From Flavobacterium sp. TAB 87 (lineage in GTDB: Bacteria > Bacteroidota > Bacteroidia > Flavobacteriales > Flavobacteriaceae), in the NCBI RefSeq assembly GCF_001529295.1, contig NZ_LLWK01000034.1, forward strand, positions 62,001 to 126,000: a stretch of DNA of 64,000 bases. Direction: 5' to 3'. Positions 1-9,769 of the stretch are shown here, piece after piece (the stretch's first letter is position 1; each line of letters opens with the position of its first letter). A program made the translations under genes and the position numbers. The notes beneath the pieces were generated by a model. That model saw only the letters and a list, made by a program, of their open reading frames with translations. It did not search any database and was not told where the DNA came from.

Positions 1-2466
1 TTCGATGACGAACTTCAACTTTTACGCGAAGACGAAGTTGTAATTTGGGTACGAATAAAAGGAGTTCCCGAGTTTGAAAATGGCGTTTGTACTAAACTTT
101 TTGGCATTATTCAAGACATTGATCAGTCTAAAAAATTATACTTGGAACTGGCTGAAAAAGAGGCCATGCTGCAGTCGTTTATTAGGTATGCTCCTGTAGC
201 TGTGGCAATGTTTGACAAGCAACTTAATTATTTGGCAGCTAGTGCTAATTGGGCAGAAGAAATCTCACTGACTGAAGCACAACTAATAGGCAAACATGTT
301 TTTGAGATTACGACTAATGTTGCCGAAGAGAGAAGAAAAATTTACATCGAAGCTCTTAAAGGTAAATCGTATAAAAATGAAGATGTAACTATAAAACTTC
401 CGAATAAAGAAGAAATTCAACATTATACTATAGAAGTTAGTCCTTGGTATCTTTCTGATGAGGTTATTGGAGGCATAATAGTTTCTACAAAGAACATTAC
501 TGAAAGTGTTAAGACGACGCAAGAGCTTCAAGCAGCTAAAGAAATGGCTTTGATAGCTAATAGAGCCAAGTCTGAATTTTTAGCCAATATGAGCCATGAA
601 ATTCGTACGCCTTTGAACGGAGTAATCGGGTTCTCTGACCTTTTACTTAAAACACCTTTAAATGAAACACAGGTTCAGTATCTTAATTATATTAATGAAT
701 CTGGCGAAAGCTTGCTGACCATTATTAATGATATTCTTGACTTTTCTAAAATAGAATCGGGCAAATTAGAGCTTTTAATTGACAAGTGTAATATATACGA
801 TTTGGTCAGTCAAGTGGTCAATGTAATACTGTACCAGTCGCAAAGAAAACATATTGAACTTCTTTTAAATATTGAACAAGGACTTCCAAAAACGTTATTG
901 TTGGACGAGGCCAGAATTAAACAAGTATTAATAAATCTACTAGGCAACGCAGTAAAATTTACTGATAGTGGTGAAATTGAGCTTAAAGTAGAGAAGTTAA
1001 AGATTGATGATACTAATTTGACTTTGCGCTTTGCTGTTCGCGATACTGGTATTGGAATTCCGTTAGATAAACAACAGCGTATTTTTGATGCCTTTACGCA
1101 GGAAGACAGTTCAGTAAGTAAACGCTATGGAGGAACTGGTTTGGGTCTAACGATTTCGAATAATATTTTGAAATATATGGGAAGCCAACTGACGCTTACT
1201 AGTCAACTAACAGAAGGTTCTGTATTTTATTTTGATCTCACTGTACCTTACGAAATGGACAGTTTTGATGAAAGTGAAGATTTAAATATAGAGCGAGTAC
1301 TGATTGTAGACGATAACGAAAACAACCGAATTATTCTCCAACACATGTTGGCTTATAAAAATATCGATTCGAAATTAGCTGCAAATGGATTGGAGGCAAT
1401 TCAGATCTTGATGACTGGTGAACGATTTGATTTAATCTTGATGGATTATCGCATGCCTATAATTTCTGGCTTAGAAACTATTGAAAAAATCAAATTAATT
1501 TTTGAAAATCAGCACGAAATTTCACCTTTGGTGGTATTGCATACTTCTTCAGAAGAAGAAGAAATTATCAATAAATTTCGTCAAGATGAAAAGTCATTTT
1601 GTTTGCTTAAACCAATAAAATCTGAAGAATTGTATGCAACGTTAAGACGCGCAGTAAAAGCCAATACCAAGGTTGATGAGTCTACAGAACAGAATAATCT
1701 AGCTGATCAAGCGAATCTATTATTTGCAGAATCGCTAAATGTATTACTGGTCGATGACAATCCCGTAAATATGGTTCTCAATAGGAGAATGATGCAATCG
1801 CTGATTCCTGGTGTTGAATTAACAGAAATGACTGATGGTTTTCAAGCATTAAATGCCTGCAAAAACACACAATTTGATATTATTTTAATGGATGTTCAAA
1901 TGCCCGTTATGGATGGTATTGAAGCTACCAAACAAATACGCCTCAATGCAGAATATGCAAACGTGCCAATCATAGGAGTTTCTGCGGGTAATGTACTTGG
2001 AGAAAAAGAAAAATGTCTACAGGCAGGAATGAATGATTTTTTACCTAAACCAATCAGACAGGCTGATCTTTCTGAGATGTTGCTGAAACATATTCCGTAC
2101 ACTTTAGAGCCGTCTTTGAGTGCACTTATAGATTATGAAGCTCACATAGATATGCCGCTATTTCTGGAACAAATAGGCGAAGATGCTGATTTTAAAGAAA
2201 TGTTTCTCAATCTTGTGATCAACGAATTAACATTAGCCGCTATTAATATGAAAGAAGAAGTTACTAAAAGAGATGCTGTGTCAATCAAAAACTTACTTCA
2301 TAAATTAAAAGGAACTGCTGGAACCGCTGGATTATATAAACTCGCAGATTGTGCAGGAGAATGGGAAAATAAAATTGAGTATACCAACGATTACGATTCT
2401 ATTCAAGAAGGAATCAAAGAAGAATTAGAAATAGGTGTAAATTTAATGAAACAGATGTTAATCTAA
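1..2466 (+). CDS. Hybrid sensor histidine kinase (PAS-PAS-HisKA-HATPase-REC-REC-Hpt), 5' end outside window
   Basis: The reading frame is open from base 1, so the N-terminus lies upstream; 821 codons are visible. The first about 45 residues are the end of a PAS/PAC domain, followed by a second PAS domain (about 50-160), a HisKA domain with the phosphoacceptor in [10 protein letters not shown] (His199 in window numbering), a HATPase with its N-box near 315 and G boxes after it, receiver 1 (VLIVDDN near 436, phospho-Asp482 in LMDYRMP), receiver 2 (Asp631 in LMDVQMP) and a C-terminal Hpt domain (His767 in LHKLKGTAG). This is a complete phosphorelay in one protein. A receiver-only protein follows 11 bp downstream and is a natural phosphate sink. 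The nearby HEAT and glycan-synthase genes suggest control of exopolysaccharide, which is inference. No transmembrane segment is visible in the part present. Confidence 0.93.
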   Translation, partial: FDDELQLLREDEVVIWVRIKGVPEFENGVCTKLFGIIQDIDQSKKLYLELAEKEAMLQSFIRYAPVAVAMFDKQLNYLAASANWAEEISLTEAQLIGKHVFEITTNVAEERRKIYIEALKGKSYKNEDVTIKLPNKEEIQHYTIEVSPWYLSDEVIGGIIVSTKNITESVKTTQELQAAKEMALIANRAKSEFLANMSHEIRTPLNGVIGFSDLLLKTPLNETQVQYLNYINESGESLLTIINDILDFSKIESGKLELLIDKCNIYDLVSQVVNVILYQSQRKHIELLLNIEQGLPKTLLLDEARIKQVLINLLGNAVKFTDSGEIELKVEKLKIDDTNLTLRFAVRDTGIGIPLDKQQRIFDAFTQEDSSVSKRYGGTGLGLTISNNILKYMGSQLTLTSQLTEGSVFYFDLTVPYEMDSFDESEDLNIERVLIVDDNENNRIILQHMLAYKNIDSKLAANGLEAIQILMTGERFDLILMDYRMPIISGLETIEKIKLIFENQHEISPLVVLHTSSEEEEIINKFRQDEKSFCLLKPIKSEELYATLRRAVKANTKVDESTEQNNLADQANLLFAESLNVLLVDDNPVNMVLNRRMMQSLIPGVELTEMTDGFQALNACKNTQFDIILMDVQMPVMDGIEATKQIRLNAEYANVPIIGVSAGNVLGEKEKCLQAGMNDFLPKPIRQADLSEMLLKHIPYTLEPSLSALIDYEAHIDMPLFLEQIGEDADFKEMFLNLVINELTLAAINMKEEVTKRDAVSIKNLLHKLKGTAGTAGLYKLADCAGEWENKIEYTNDYDSIQEGIKEELEIGVNLMKQMLI

Positions 2467-2477
2467 AAAATTGAAAT

Positions 2478-2831
2478 ATGTTGATTTTAATAGCTGAAGA
2501 CGACGAATTAATATTAAGGACAATTGAACATAAACTTGTAAAGGAAGGATACGACGTACTACTTGCCAGAGACGGCAAAGATGCCATAGAAATTATAAAA
2601 GAGACTGCTGTAGACATTATTATTACAGACATCATGATGCCTTTCGCTTCAGGGGTAGAGATTCTCTCGGCCATAAATGAAATGGGGAAAAAAATTCCTG
2701 TTATTATGCTTTCAAGTATGGGTCAAGAAGGTGTCATTCTAAATGCTTTTGATCTGGGTGCTTCAGACTTTATTGTGAAACCTTTTAGTCCCAATGAATT
2801 ATTGTTAAGGATAAAGAGACTAACCAAATAA
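2478..2831 (+). CDS. Single-domain (receiver-only) response regulator
   Basis: A 117-residue CheY-like receiver with no output domain. The acidic pair is in LIAEDDE (residues 5-9), the phospho-Asp is residue 51 in IITDIMMP, the conserved Ser/Thr is in MLSSMG, and the Lys is in IVKPFSP. It starts at an ATG 11 bp after the hybrid kinase stop, so it is almost certainly co-transcribed and probably exchanges phosphate with that kinase's Hpt domain. With no DNA-binding or enzymatic domain, it probably acts by protein contact, perhaps on the HEAT-repeat protein or glycan synthase encoded next. That target is a guess from gene order. Confidence 0.93.
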   Translation: MLILIAEDDELILRTIEHKLVKEGYDVLLARDGKDAIEIIKETAVDIIITDIMMPFASGVEILSAINEMGKKIPVIMLSSMGQEGVILNAFDLGASDFIVKPFSPNELLLRIKRLTK

Positions 2832-2843
2832 CACAGCAAAATA

Positions 2844-3911
2844 TTGATTTTAGAAATTTCATTTCGATTTCTTTTTGACACGTTTTTAGGAGTGCTAGTA
2901 GTAGTTTTTCTAATGATAGTAGCTGTGCTATATTTTAGTTTGTATCAATTTAAAAAACTAATCCTCCTTTTAAAATGGTCAACGGTAATAAATGATAAAG
3001 TTTTAAATGCGATTGTGTACGATGGTGATTTTAGTACTTCGGCTGATAATTTAGAACCATTTTCCGAGAATTCATCGTTTAGAGATTTGTTTCTGGAAAA
3101 ATTAGTAGATTCCGAAAAAAAGTTTTCGGGTGCAGCAAATGAGCAAATCAATAAACTGTTTACCGATTATAAGCTAGAAAAAGAAGCTTTTAATAAAATT
3201 TACCAAAAAAAACCTTCGCTTATTGCAGGAGGAATTAAAGAATTAAGTGCCATGCGAGTTCAAAAAGCATTGCCCAACATAGCCGTTTTTTTAACACACC
3301 CCTCTCCCATAGTTTATCAGGAAGCACAATATGCTATGATTAATCTTAAAGGTTTTGACGGTTTAAATTTTTTAAATACTATTCCGAATGTAATTTCAGA
3401 ATGGCAACAACTTCGTTTGTTACTGTCTATCACTGATATCCCTTCAGGATCTGAAGAATCGATTGATCTATGGTTGCGTAGCGCAAATGATTCGGTAGTT
3501 GTTTTTACACTTCGCTTATTGCGAAAATTTCAGCTGTTGTCATTATATTCTTCGGTACTTAACTTATTTAACCATAGATCGGATCAGGTTAGAATTCAAG
3601 CAGTAGAGACGGTACAATCACTAGAGAATTCTACAACAATACAGCACCTTACCGATTCCTTCAAAAACCAATCAGAAGAAGTTCAAGTCGAGATCGTACG
3701 AATACTAAAAACATCAAAAGATCCGAGATCGATTGAATTTTTGAAAGAACAATTGACTACACATTCTTTGGTTAAATTAAGAATATTTGCGGCAGAAGCG
3801 CTTTTAGAATTAGATCAAAAAGAGTATTTAATTACACTTAGAAAGGATAGCGATTCTTCTAATGAACTTGTACAAATTATAAATCACGCAATACAGGAAA
3901 AAATATGTTAG
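2844..3911 (+). CDS. HEAT-repeat protein with N-terminal membrane anchor
   Basis: A 355-residue protein with one strong hydrophobic segment near residues 10-35, then a cytoplasmic-type helical domain. Repeated units such as HPSPIVYQEAQYAM, HRSDQVRIQAVETV and HSLVKLRIFAAEALLEL are typical HEAT/PBS-lyase-like repeats. The start is TTG at 2844, 12 bp after the response-regulator stop; no ATG is available before the membrane segment. Its last 7 bp overlap the start of the GT2 fusion gene, indicating translational coupling. A scaffold linking the receiver protein to the synthase in the inner membrane would fit, but no function is proven by sequence. Confidence 0.85.
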   Translation: MILEISFRFLFDTFLGVLVVVFLMIVAVLYFSLYQFKKLILLLKWSTVINDKVLNAIVYDGDFSTSADNLEPFSENSSFRDLFLEKLVDSEKKFSGAANEQINKLFTDYKLEKEAFNKIYQKKPSLIAGGIKELSAMRVQKALPNIAVFLTHPSPIVYQEAQYAMINLKGFDGLNFLNTIPNVISEWQQLRLLLSITDIPSGSEESIDLWLRSANDSVVVFTLRLLRKFQLLSLYSSVLNLFNHRSDQVRIQAVETVQSLENSTTIQHLTDSFKNQSEEVQVEIVRILKTSKDPRSIEFLKEQLTTHSLVKLRIFAAEALLELDQKEYLITLRKDSDSSNELVQIINHAIQEKIC

Positions 3912-6900
3912 AATTTTCGAACATTATTTATGAGAGTATCATTTGGTTATTTTTAATTTACGGAACAGCTGTATTCTTAGTATACGGATGGATCGCCATT
4001 TACGCTCTTGGCGCAGTGTTGCGTTACAAAAAAGAGAATACATTTACAGACTATACTATTATTGCGTCCAATCCAAATGCACCCACTTTTAGTATCATCG
4101 CGCCTGCGTACAATGAAGGCATGACCATAGTAGAGAATGTACGATCGTTACTTTCTCTTTTTTATCATAATTTAGAAATTATAATTGTCAACGACGGAAG
4201 TAAGGACGATTCGATACAAAAGCTAATTGAAGCTTATGAGCTAGAAAAGATCTCGTTTTTTGTGCAAGGCACTATAGAAACCAATACAGTAAGAGGTGTT
4301 TATAAAAGTAAAAATCCTGCCTTTAAAAAATTAATCGTTGTAGATAAAGAAAATGGTGGAAAAGCAGACGCATTAAATGTGGGTGTCAATGTTTCTACCG
4401 GAAACTATTTAGTGTGTATTGATGTAGATTGTATTCTGGAGCAAGATGCTATTTTAAAATTAGCCAAGCCATTTCTACAGCAAACAGATAAGAAATTGAT
4501 TGCATGTGGCGGCGTAATTCGGTTGGCTAACAATTGCAAAATTGAAAACGGCAAAGTTACCGATGTTAACATTCCGAAAACACTCTTAGGTCGTACTCAA
4601 GCTCTAGAATACATCAGAGCTTTTGTTCTTGGCCGCATGGCCTGGTCGCGCGCTTCTGGACTTATTTTAATATCGGGTGCATTTGGTGTTTTTGACCGTA
4701 AAATAGTTTTAGCTTGCGGCGGTTACGATAGAAATACGGTAGGCGAAGACATGGAGCTCGTGGTGCGAATGCGCAAGTATATGGAGGAAAAGAAAGAGCC
4801 TTACGAAGTACTAACTATCCCCGACCCATTGTGTTGGACCGAAGCTCCCGAGTCAAAAGAAGTGCTTAAAAAGCAACGAAACAGATGGATGCGCGGCACT
4901 ATGGAAACGCTTTGGAAACACCGAAGAATGATGTTTAATCCAAAATACGGAAAACTAGGAATGGTTAGTCTTCCGTACTGGTTTTTCTTCGAATTTCTAG
5001 GTCCTTTAATTGAGTTTTTGGGCTATATCGTATTTTTTATTTTTCTTTTTTTGGGTATAATTAACTGGTCTTTCTTCTTAATTTTATTTGCTTTAGTCTT
5101 AGCTGCAGGATTTCTATTTTCAATTTATGGAATATTAGTAGATTTGGTTAGCCATCAGGTATATGCTAAAAGAAAAGATTTTATTGCATTGATTGGGACA
5201 GCATTACTAGAGCCGTTCTACTTTCATCCTATCGTTGTTAGAGCGGGCGTAAGCGGTTTTGTTGATTATTTTAAAAAATCACATGCTTGGGGAGAAATGA
5301 CCCGACAAGGGTTCAATCAACAAAACCAAAACTTACCTTTTACACAAAAGGTGTTTGCAATACTGAGTCAAGGTCTCAAAAAATGGGGCGCTTTTGCTAC
5401 AGTTTTGATCCTATTATTTTTTATAGGAGTTGGAGCCGAATGGGCTTGGTATACGTACACGGTTCAAGATTTAAAACAATCGCCAATAGCGCTTTCGTTA
5501 TTTTTAGATAATTTGCTATTTGTTTGTAAGACAATTGCAGTTTTAGGCATTATATACAGCATACTTAATTCAATTAAAGAAAGTTGGGCTAAGCTTTTTG
5601 CGCTGACCACTTGTACTTTATTTGTCGTTATCCATTATTTACTTTTTCTTTATTTTTCTGAAAGCCACAATATGTTAGGAGCCGATTTATTGTTCTACAA
5701 CTCAGCTGAGATGAGACAAATTTTACAGGCAAGTGGTATGTTAAGTGTTACCAACTTTGCATTAATTGCCATCTTAATCGCCCTTACATTTACACCTTTT
5801 TGGATGTCGTCTAAAACTTGGTTTGAATCAAAATATGTAGGATTGGCTTTCATCGGTATTGGCTTAGTATTATTTATAATCCCATCTGATTTACTACAAG
5901 TACAAAACGAAACTCATGCCAATGACTTTAGTGAAAATGCTGTTAAAAGTAAAGGAGCATATTTCTTTAATTCAAATCTAGACAACTACCTCAGCAATCA
6001 TCCTGAGATAACCGAGTTATTTGGTGATTCTAATGATAGGATCGCAAGTACTGATGGGATTGACGAGTCTTTTCCGTTTTGGAGAAAAGAGACAACTCCA
6101 GACTTTCTTGGGCCGTATTTAAGAAAATCAGACCAAACACCTAATCTTGTTTTAGTCATGATCGAAGGTTTGGGACATGCTTACAGTTCGCCGCAAGGTT
6201 ACGTTGGAAATTTTACACCCTTCATAGATTCATTAGGACATAAAAGTTTGTATTGGGAAAATACACTTAGCTCTGCCGGTAGAACTTTTGCGGCGATTCC
6301 AACGTTAACTGGGTCGCTGCCTTTTGGAAAGAATGGATTTCTAGAAATAAAAAAAACACCAGCACATTTTAATCTTTATAATGTTTTGAAAAGTAATGGA
6401 TTCGAAACGGGTTTCTTCTATGGCGGAAACAGTTCTTTTGATCGAATTCGTGAATTTCTAGAATACAGCGAAGTAGACAACATCGTCGATCAATTTTCAT
6501 TTAACGAAACATACAAAAAATTGCCAGGCAACGATGGGGATAGTTGGGGATATGAGGATCAAGCCGTTTTTAGAAAAATGCTTGAGGTGCAAAAGTCCCA
6601 AAACCAGCCCTACTTTAATGCTATATTAACCTTGTCATCACACAATCCTTTTATGATCAATAATCCTGATTATTATGAAAAGATGTACAAGAACAGGTTA
6701 GCTACAGGTCAATTAAGTGCCGAACAAAAAAAGTGGTCTATTAATAATAAAAAACAACTAATCTCTCTATTGAATGCTGATGATGCGGTTCGTACTTTTT
6801 TTGAGAATTATAAGAAGAGAAAAGATTTTAAGAATACCGTTTTCATCATTACTGGAGATCACAGTATGCCAGAAATTACATTGCAATCAAAAATTGATCG

Positions 6901-7330
6901 TTTTCATGTTCCTTTAGTCATTTATTCTCCGCTGCTTAAAGAAGCAAAATTATTTAACAATGTAGTAAGTCATTTTGATATTGTACCGTCGATACTCGCC
7001 TATTACAAAGCCAACTACAATCTAAACACACCTTCGAGTGTGGCTTGGGTCGGACGCGGTCTTATGCAAAACCCAGAGTTCGGTATCATAGGAATACCAA
7101 TAATGAAAAGCAAAAGTCAACTGATTGATTACGTCTATGGAAACTACCATTTAGAAGACAAGCAGCTGTACCAATTAAAAAATCTGGAGGAAAGTTTAAT
7201 AAACAGACCTGCTATGTTTAAAAAAGTCAATCAAAACTTCAGTCAGTTTAAAACCATGAATTCAAAGTTCTACGAGACCCAAAAGCTTTTACCTGATTCG
7301 GTAGTTACAAATTATTTTAAAATCAAATAA
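3905..7330 (+). CDS. Fusion of a processive GT2 glycosyltransferase with an LtaS/sulfatase-like transferase
   Basis: This 1141-residue inner-membrane protein joins two enzymes. After one N-terminal membrane segment comes a family 2 glycosyltransferase with all processive-synthase motifs: Asp97 (VNDGS), Asp173/Asp175 (IDVDC), Glu281-Asp282 (GED) and Q324xxRW. This set is known from PgaC, hyaluronan and cellulose synthases. A block of membrane segments follows (about 355-660), then an alkaline-phosphatase-superfamily domain (about 745-1060) with VMIEGLG (Glu754), a Thr-rich candidate nucleophile loop (Thr800/Thr802) and the metal site TGDHS (Asp985-His986). No CxPSR motif is present, so it is not an ordinary sulfatase; an LtaS-type phospho-substituent transferase is more likely. 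Inference: one polypeptide both polymerises a glycan and decorates it. It overlaps the HEAT gene and converges on the YaiO-type barrel gene. Confidence 0.88.
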   Translation: MLEFSNIIYESIIWLFLIYGTAVFLVYGWIAIYALGAVLRYKKENTFTDYTIIASNPNAPTFSIIAPAYNEGMTIVENVRSLLSLFYHNLEIIIVNDGSKDDSIQKLIEAYELEKISFFVQGTIETNTVRGVYKSKNPAFKKLIVVDKENGGKADALNVGVNVSTGNYLVCIDVDCILEQDAILKLAKPFLQQTDKKLIACGGVIRLANNCKIENGKVTDVNIPKTLLGRTQALEYIRAFVLGRMAWSRASGLILISGAFGVFDRKIVLACGGYDRNTVGEDMELVVRMRKYMEEKKEPYEVLTIPDPLCWTEAPESKEVLKKQRNRWMRGTMETLWKHRRMMFNPKYGKLGMVSLPYWFFFEFLGPLIEFLGYIVFFIFLFLGIINWSFFLILFALVLAAGFLFSIYGILVDLVSHQVYAKRKDFIALIGTALLEPFYFHPIVVRAGVSGFVDYFKKSHAWGEMTRQGFNQQNQNLPFTQKVFAILSQGLKKWGAFATVLILLFFIGVGAEWAWYTYTVQDLKQSPIALSLFLDNLLFVCKTIAVLGIIYSILNSIKESWAKLFALTTCTLFVVIHYLLFLYFSESHNMLGADLLFYNSAEMRQILQASGMLSVTNFALIAILIALTFTPFWMSSKTWFESKYVGLAFIGIGLVLFIIPSDLLQVQNETHANDFSENAVKSKGAYFFNSNLDNYLSNHPEITELFGDSNDRIASTDGIDESFPFWRKETTPDFLGPYLRKSDQTPNLVLVMIEGLGHAYSSPQGYVGNFTPFIDSLGHKSLYWENTLSSAGRTFAAIPTLTGSLPFGKNGFLEIKKTPAHFNLYNVLKSNGFETGFFYGGNSSFDRIREFLEYSEVDNIVDQFSFNETYKKLPGNDGDSWGYEDQAVFRKMLEVQKSQNQPYFNAILTLSSHNPFMINNPDYYEKMYKNRLATGQLSAEQKKWSINNKKQLISLLNADDAVRTFFENYKKRKDFKNTVFIITGDHSMPEITLQSKIDRFHVPLVIYSPLLKEAKLFNNVVSHFDIVPSILAYYKANYNLNTPSSVAWVGRGLMQNPEFGIIGIPIMKSKSQLIDYVYGNYHLEDKQLYQLKNLEESLINRPAMFKKVNQNFSQFKTMNSKFYETQKLLPDSVVTNYFKIK

Positions 7331-7335
7331 TAGTA

Positions 7336-8574
7336 TTAGAATCGTCTGCTGTACCCTAAACTTAAATCATACTGATTTCCCTTTTTTTGTGGTTGGTATT
7401 CTTGATTGAAATACATAGCCCCAACTGAAAAAATATTTACTTTCTTTATGGAAAAGTTGTACTCTGCTCCCATTTTAAAAGTTTTAAGTTTATAGGTGTA
7501 GTTTTCTAAAAGATTACTGCGGTAATCTTCTGGACTGATACCTGTACCTATTTGAAAAGCAAAGTAATCGTCTGCTCCTTTGGTGTAATACCGTACCGTT
7601 CCCGTATAAGATTGCGAAATATTTTTACTATCTGGAGTAATATAGGTACGTAAGTTAAACCAATAATTTTTGTAATATTTTCCAACAGAAGCAGTATACA
7701 AAAATAGATTCTCTGAAAAATAAAGATGACGGTATCCTATTTCTGCTTCAAAACTCCTCGGCAAATTGGCATTTAGCGAAGCACCTGTTCTATATTTTGG
7801 AAAAATTCCTACATCATTGGAATATCCAGCACCCACATACATGTAAAAAATTTTGGATAATTTTGGATAAGCTTCTAATTCTACTTGTGTTCCATTGGAT
7901 GCAAATTTATTAGCAAAATTTCCTTTCAAAATCACCGATCCATATTTTGTATTTCTCTTATAACTCAACCCCATAATATGCCAATCATCATCAAACTGCT
8001 TATCAAAGTGCGACAGATTGTAAGTTAGACCGATCTGATTTTTTGAAGTTAACTCATTTAACCGCACAGAAAGTTCTCGAGCTTCCGTATTGGTAGAATT
8101 GATTGCTAAAAGTCCATCGACGGATTTTTGTGCTCCTGCATAATTGTCAACACCATTGTACACTTTTGCTTTTAGCAACCACAATGTTTCCGAGCGAGGA
8201 TTATATTTCAGCCCTTTGTCGATTATCTCAATCGCTTTTTCGTTTTGGTCGTTCCAATATTCTAATGAAGCATAAGCGACAAAGTAATCTTCGTCTTGAA
8301 CTTCTCTTAAATCAAGATCTTTAAATACAACTCTTGCTGCTTCCCAGTTATCTGTCCAGGTATATAATCTACCTAAAAAAATAGAAATATCAGTATACTC
8401 GGGCGATAGTAATAAAGCCTGTTTTGAAAGTGCTATTGCAGTGACGTAATCTTTTTGATCAAAAGCGACTGTTCTTGCTTTTTGAAACAGCTCGTCAGAG
8501 CTATCACTTTCTTGGCCGTAGCCCGAAAATGAAATTACTATTACAAGTAAAAAACTGAAATATTTCTTCATCAA
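7336..8574 (-). CDS. TPR-containing YaiO-family outer membrane beta-barrel protein
   Basis: 412 residues with a signal peptide (first about 20). Periplasmic TPR-like helical repeats occupy about 25-185 (YTDISIFLGRLYTWTDNWEAA, then SETLWLLKAKVY). The C-terminal half, about 190-412, alternates aromatic and polar residues and ends in aromatic-R-R-F, the pattern of a YaiO-type outer-membrane barrel with a terminal Phe. TPR plus barrel is the plan of exopolysaccharide exporters such as PgaA, so this could be the outer-membrane exit for the glycan made by the convergent GT2 fusion, whose stop is only 5 bp away. The export role is inference; barrel and TPR are read from sequence. Confidence 0.85.
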   Translation of the reverse strand: MMKKYFSFLLVIVISFSGYGQESDSSDELFQKARTVAFDQKDYVTAIALSKQALLLSPEYTDISIFLGRLYTWTDNWEAARVVFKDLDLREVQDEDYFVAYASLEYWNDQNEKAIEIIDKGLKYNPRSETLWLLKAKVYNGVDNYAGAQKSVDGLLAINSTNTEARELSVRLNELTSKNQIGLTYNLSHFDKQFDDDWHIMGLSYKRNTKYGSVILKGNFANKFASNGTQVELEAYPKLSKIFYMYVGAGYSNDVGIFPKYRTGASLNANLPRSFEAEIGYRHLYFSENLFLYTASVGKYYKNYWFNLRTYITPDSKNISQSYTGTVRYYTKGADDYFAFQIGTGISPEDYRSNLLENYTYKLKTFKMGAEYNFSIKKVNIFSVGAMYFNQEYQPQKKGNQYDLSLGYSRRF

Positions 8575-8617
8575 AAATTGAATAAGTAGTTAAAATAGTA
8601 GCGAATACTATAAGATG

Positions 8618-8625
8618 CAAATATA
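8618..8625 (-). promoter_or_regulatory. -7 promoter box for the YaiO-family gene
   Basis: On the minus strand this reads TATATTTG, a perfect TAnnTTTG Bacteroidota -7 element, about 45 bp upstream of the start codon at 8574. No clear -33 element was found. Confidence 0.55.
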
Positions 8626-8759
8626 TTGAACTTTTTATTGCCACACTCGTTTTAATCTAATTTACGCTTTTCCTTAAAGATAGATCGTACTAACTGTTTT
8701 ATTTATAACAGGCCGCTGTAGATGTACTTTCCTTAATTCTCTTATAAAATAAAAAATGC

Positions 8760-8828
8760 TGTAGTTATTAAACTACATGTACTTCCATATTCTACTACAA
8801 AAATAACTGCACATCCAATCTACATTTG
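8760..8828 (+). promoter_or_regulatory. Pilin promoter-operator, copy 1
   Basis: The palindrome TGTAGTT-ATTA-AACTACA (8760-8777) is followed by a conserved ACTTCCAT...CTACTACAAAA block, which carries a further CTAC half-site, and a TACATTTG -7 box (8821-8828). The palindrome centre is 52.5 bp from the first base of the -7 box, the same as in three other copies. The leader then has a small conserved GTTC-AAAAG-GAAC inverted repeat. A degenerate copy of part of the block may lie at about 8716-8742. Confidence 0.8.
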
Positions 8829-8881
8829 CAGTGTTCAAAAGGAACAAAAAACAAGACATAAAAATTCAAATATAAAGTACC

Positions 8882-9427
8882 ATGAAAAAACAAATCGTTA
8901 TCGCAGCATTAGCTCTTGGAGCATTCGTTTTTGGAACTACTAACGTAGCAGCTCAAACTGTTTCTAACCCAGCAAGTACTACAGTAAACCTTAAATTATC
9001 AGACGTAATATCTATTGACGCAGGTAGTGCTGCTACTGGGGGAGTTGTAGATTTTAATTATGTAAACTCAAACGATTATAACACTGTAAAAAATGTAACG
9101 GTGCCAAATAGTTTAATTGTAACTTCATCTAAAAACTTTGATGTAAAAGTAAAAGCAGAAGGAGCAAATTTTGTAAATGGTTCAAATAATATTCCAGTTA
9201 ATGTACTTCAAATAACTGCTGTAACTGGAACAAGCATGACTGGGACATTCAATACTGTTGCCTTATCTACAGCTGATCAAGTTTTAGTTAGTAATGCAAC
9301 ATTGGGTGCTAAAAAATCATTAAGCATAGACTACTCTATTTCTGCTCTTAAAGCATCAACGGTACTTTTAGGAAAACCAGCAGGAACGTATACTCAACAA
9401 GTAACTTATACTGCAACGGCTCTATAG
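8882..9427 (+). CDS. Pilin-like secreted subunit 1
   Basis: 181 residues with a clear signal peptide (MKKQIVIAALALGAFVFG, cleavage near Ala24). The mature part is a cysteine-free beta-sandwich-like chain: N-terminal alternating strand STTVNLKLSDVISIDAG, a middle NFDVKVKAEGANFVNGSN segment, DQVLVSNATLG, LSIDYSIS, and C-terminal GTYTQQVTYTATAL. Four neighbouring genes encode the same pattern and the locus also has chaperone- and usher-like genes, so this is most likely a structural fimbrial subunit. The N-terminal strand could serve as the donor strand, as in CS1/CFA-type pilins; that is inference. It resembles the DUF4402-like secreted families, which is the main alternative name. It has its own promoter and terminator and is separated from the other pilins by a helicase gene. 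Confidence 0.75.
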   Translation: MKKQIVIAALALGAFVFGTTNVAAQTVSNPASTTVNLKLSDVISIDAGSAATGGVVDFNYVNSNDYNTVKNVTVPNSLIVTSSKNFDVKVKAEGANFVNGSNNIPVNVLQITAVTGTSMTGTFNTVALSTADQVLVSNATLGAKKSLSIDYSISALKASTVLLGKPAGTYTQQVTYTATAL

Positions 9428-9450
9428 CTGGCAGCGTACTATAATTTTTA

Positions 9451-9490
9451 AAAGCCCTCAACAGCGTGAATCTGTTGAGGGCTTTTTTAT
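9451..9490 (+). terminator. Terminator after pilin 1
   Basis: AAGCCCTCAACAG pairs with CTGTTGAGGGCTT and is followed by a T run, 25 bp after the pilin 1 stop codon. This makes pilin 1 a monocistronic unit. Confidence 0.88.
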
Positions 9491-9628
9491 TTCATTTATT
9501 AAGTAGTAATAATCAGCTATAATTTGCTTAGATGAATCGGTAAAACGAACGGATGTTAAATGCCTTTACAATATTTCAATCTTTATCAAAAACGAATATG
9601 CAATACAAAATACAGTGTAAATCAAAAG

Positions 9629-9769
9629 TTAAGCATTTAATTTTGGATACAATTTAATAATTAGTCCTTTGAGTCGATTTTGATAGTCTTCTATCAACCA
9701 ATTTTTATAACTGGTGCTGGCATTTTCTAGACATTTTACATATTCTTTGACACGCCACTCTGTTTCAGG
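9629..9769 (-). pseudogene. Out-of-frame C-terminal remainder of the helicase gene
   Basis: On the minus strand a second frame continues the helicase for about 46 residues, from PETEWRVKEYVKCLENAS through NWLIEDYQNRLKGLIIKLYP to a stop at 9629. It reads like normal protein and keeps the helix-rich style of the parent. One inserted base near 9770 would join it to the main helicase frame. A one-base deletion in this strain or a sequencing error both fit. Confidence 0.7.

Noticed and set aside
3905..7330. Calling the C-terminal half an arylsulfatase
   Set aside because: No CxPSR/CxASR maturation motif; the LtaS-type pattern with Thr and GDHS fits better.
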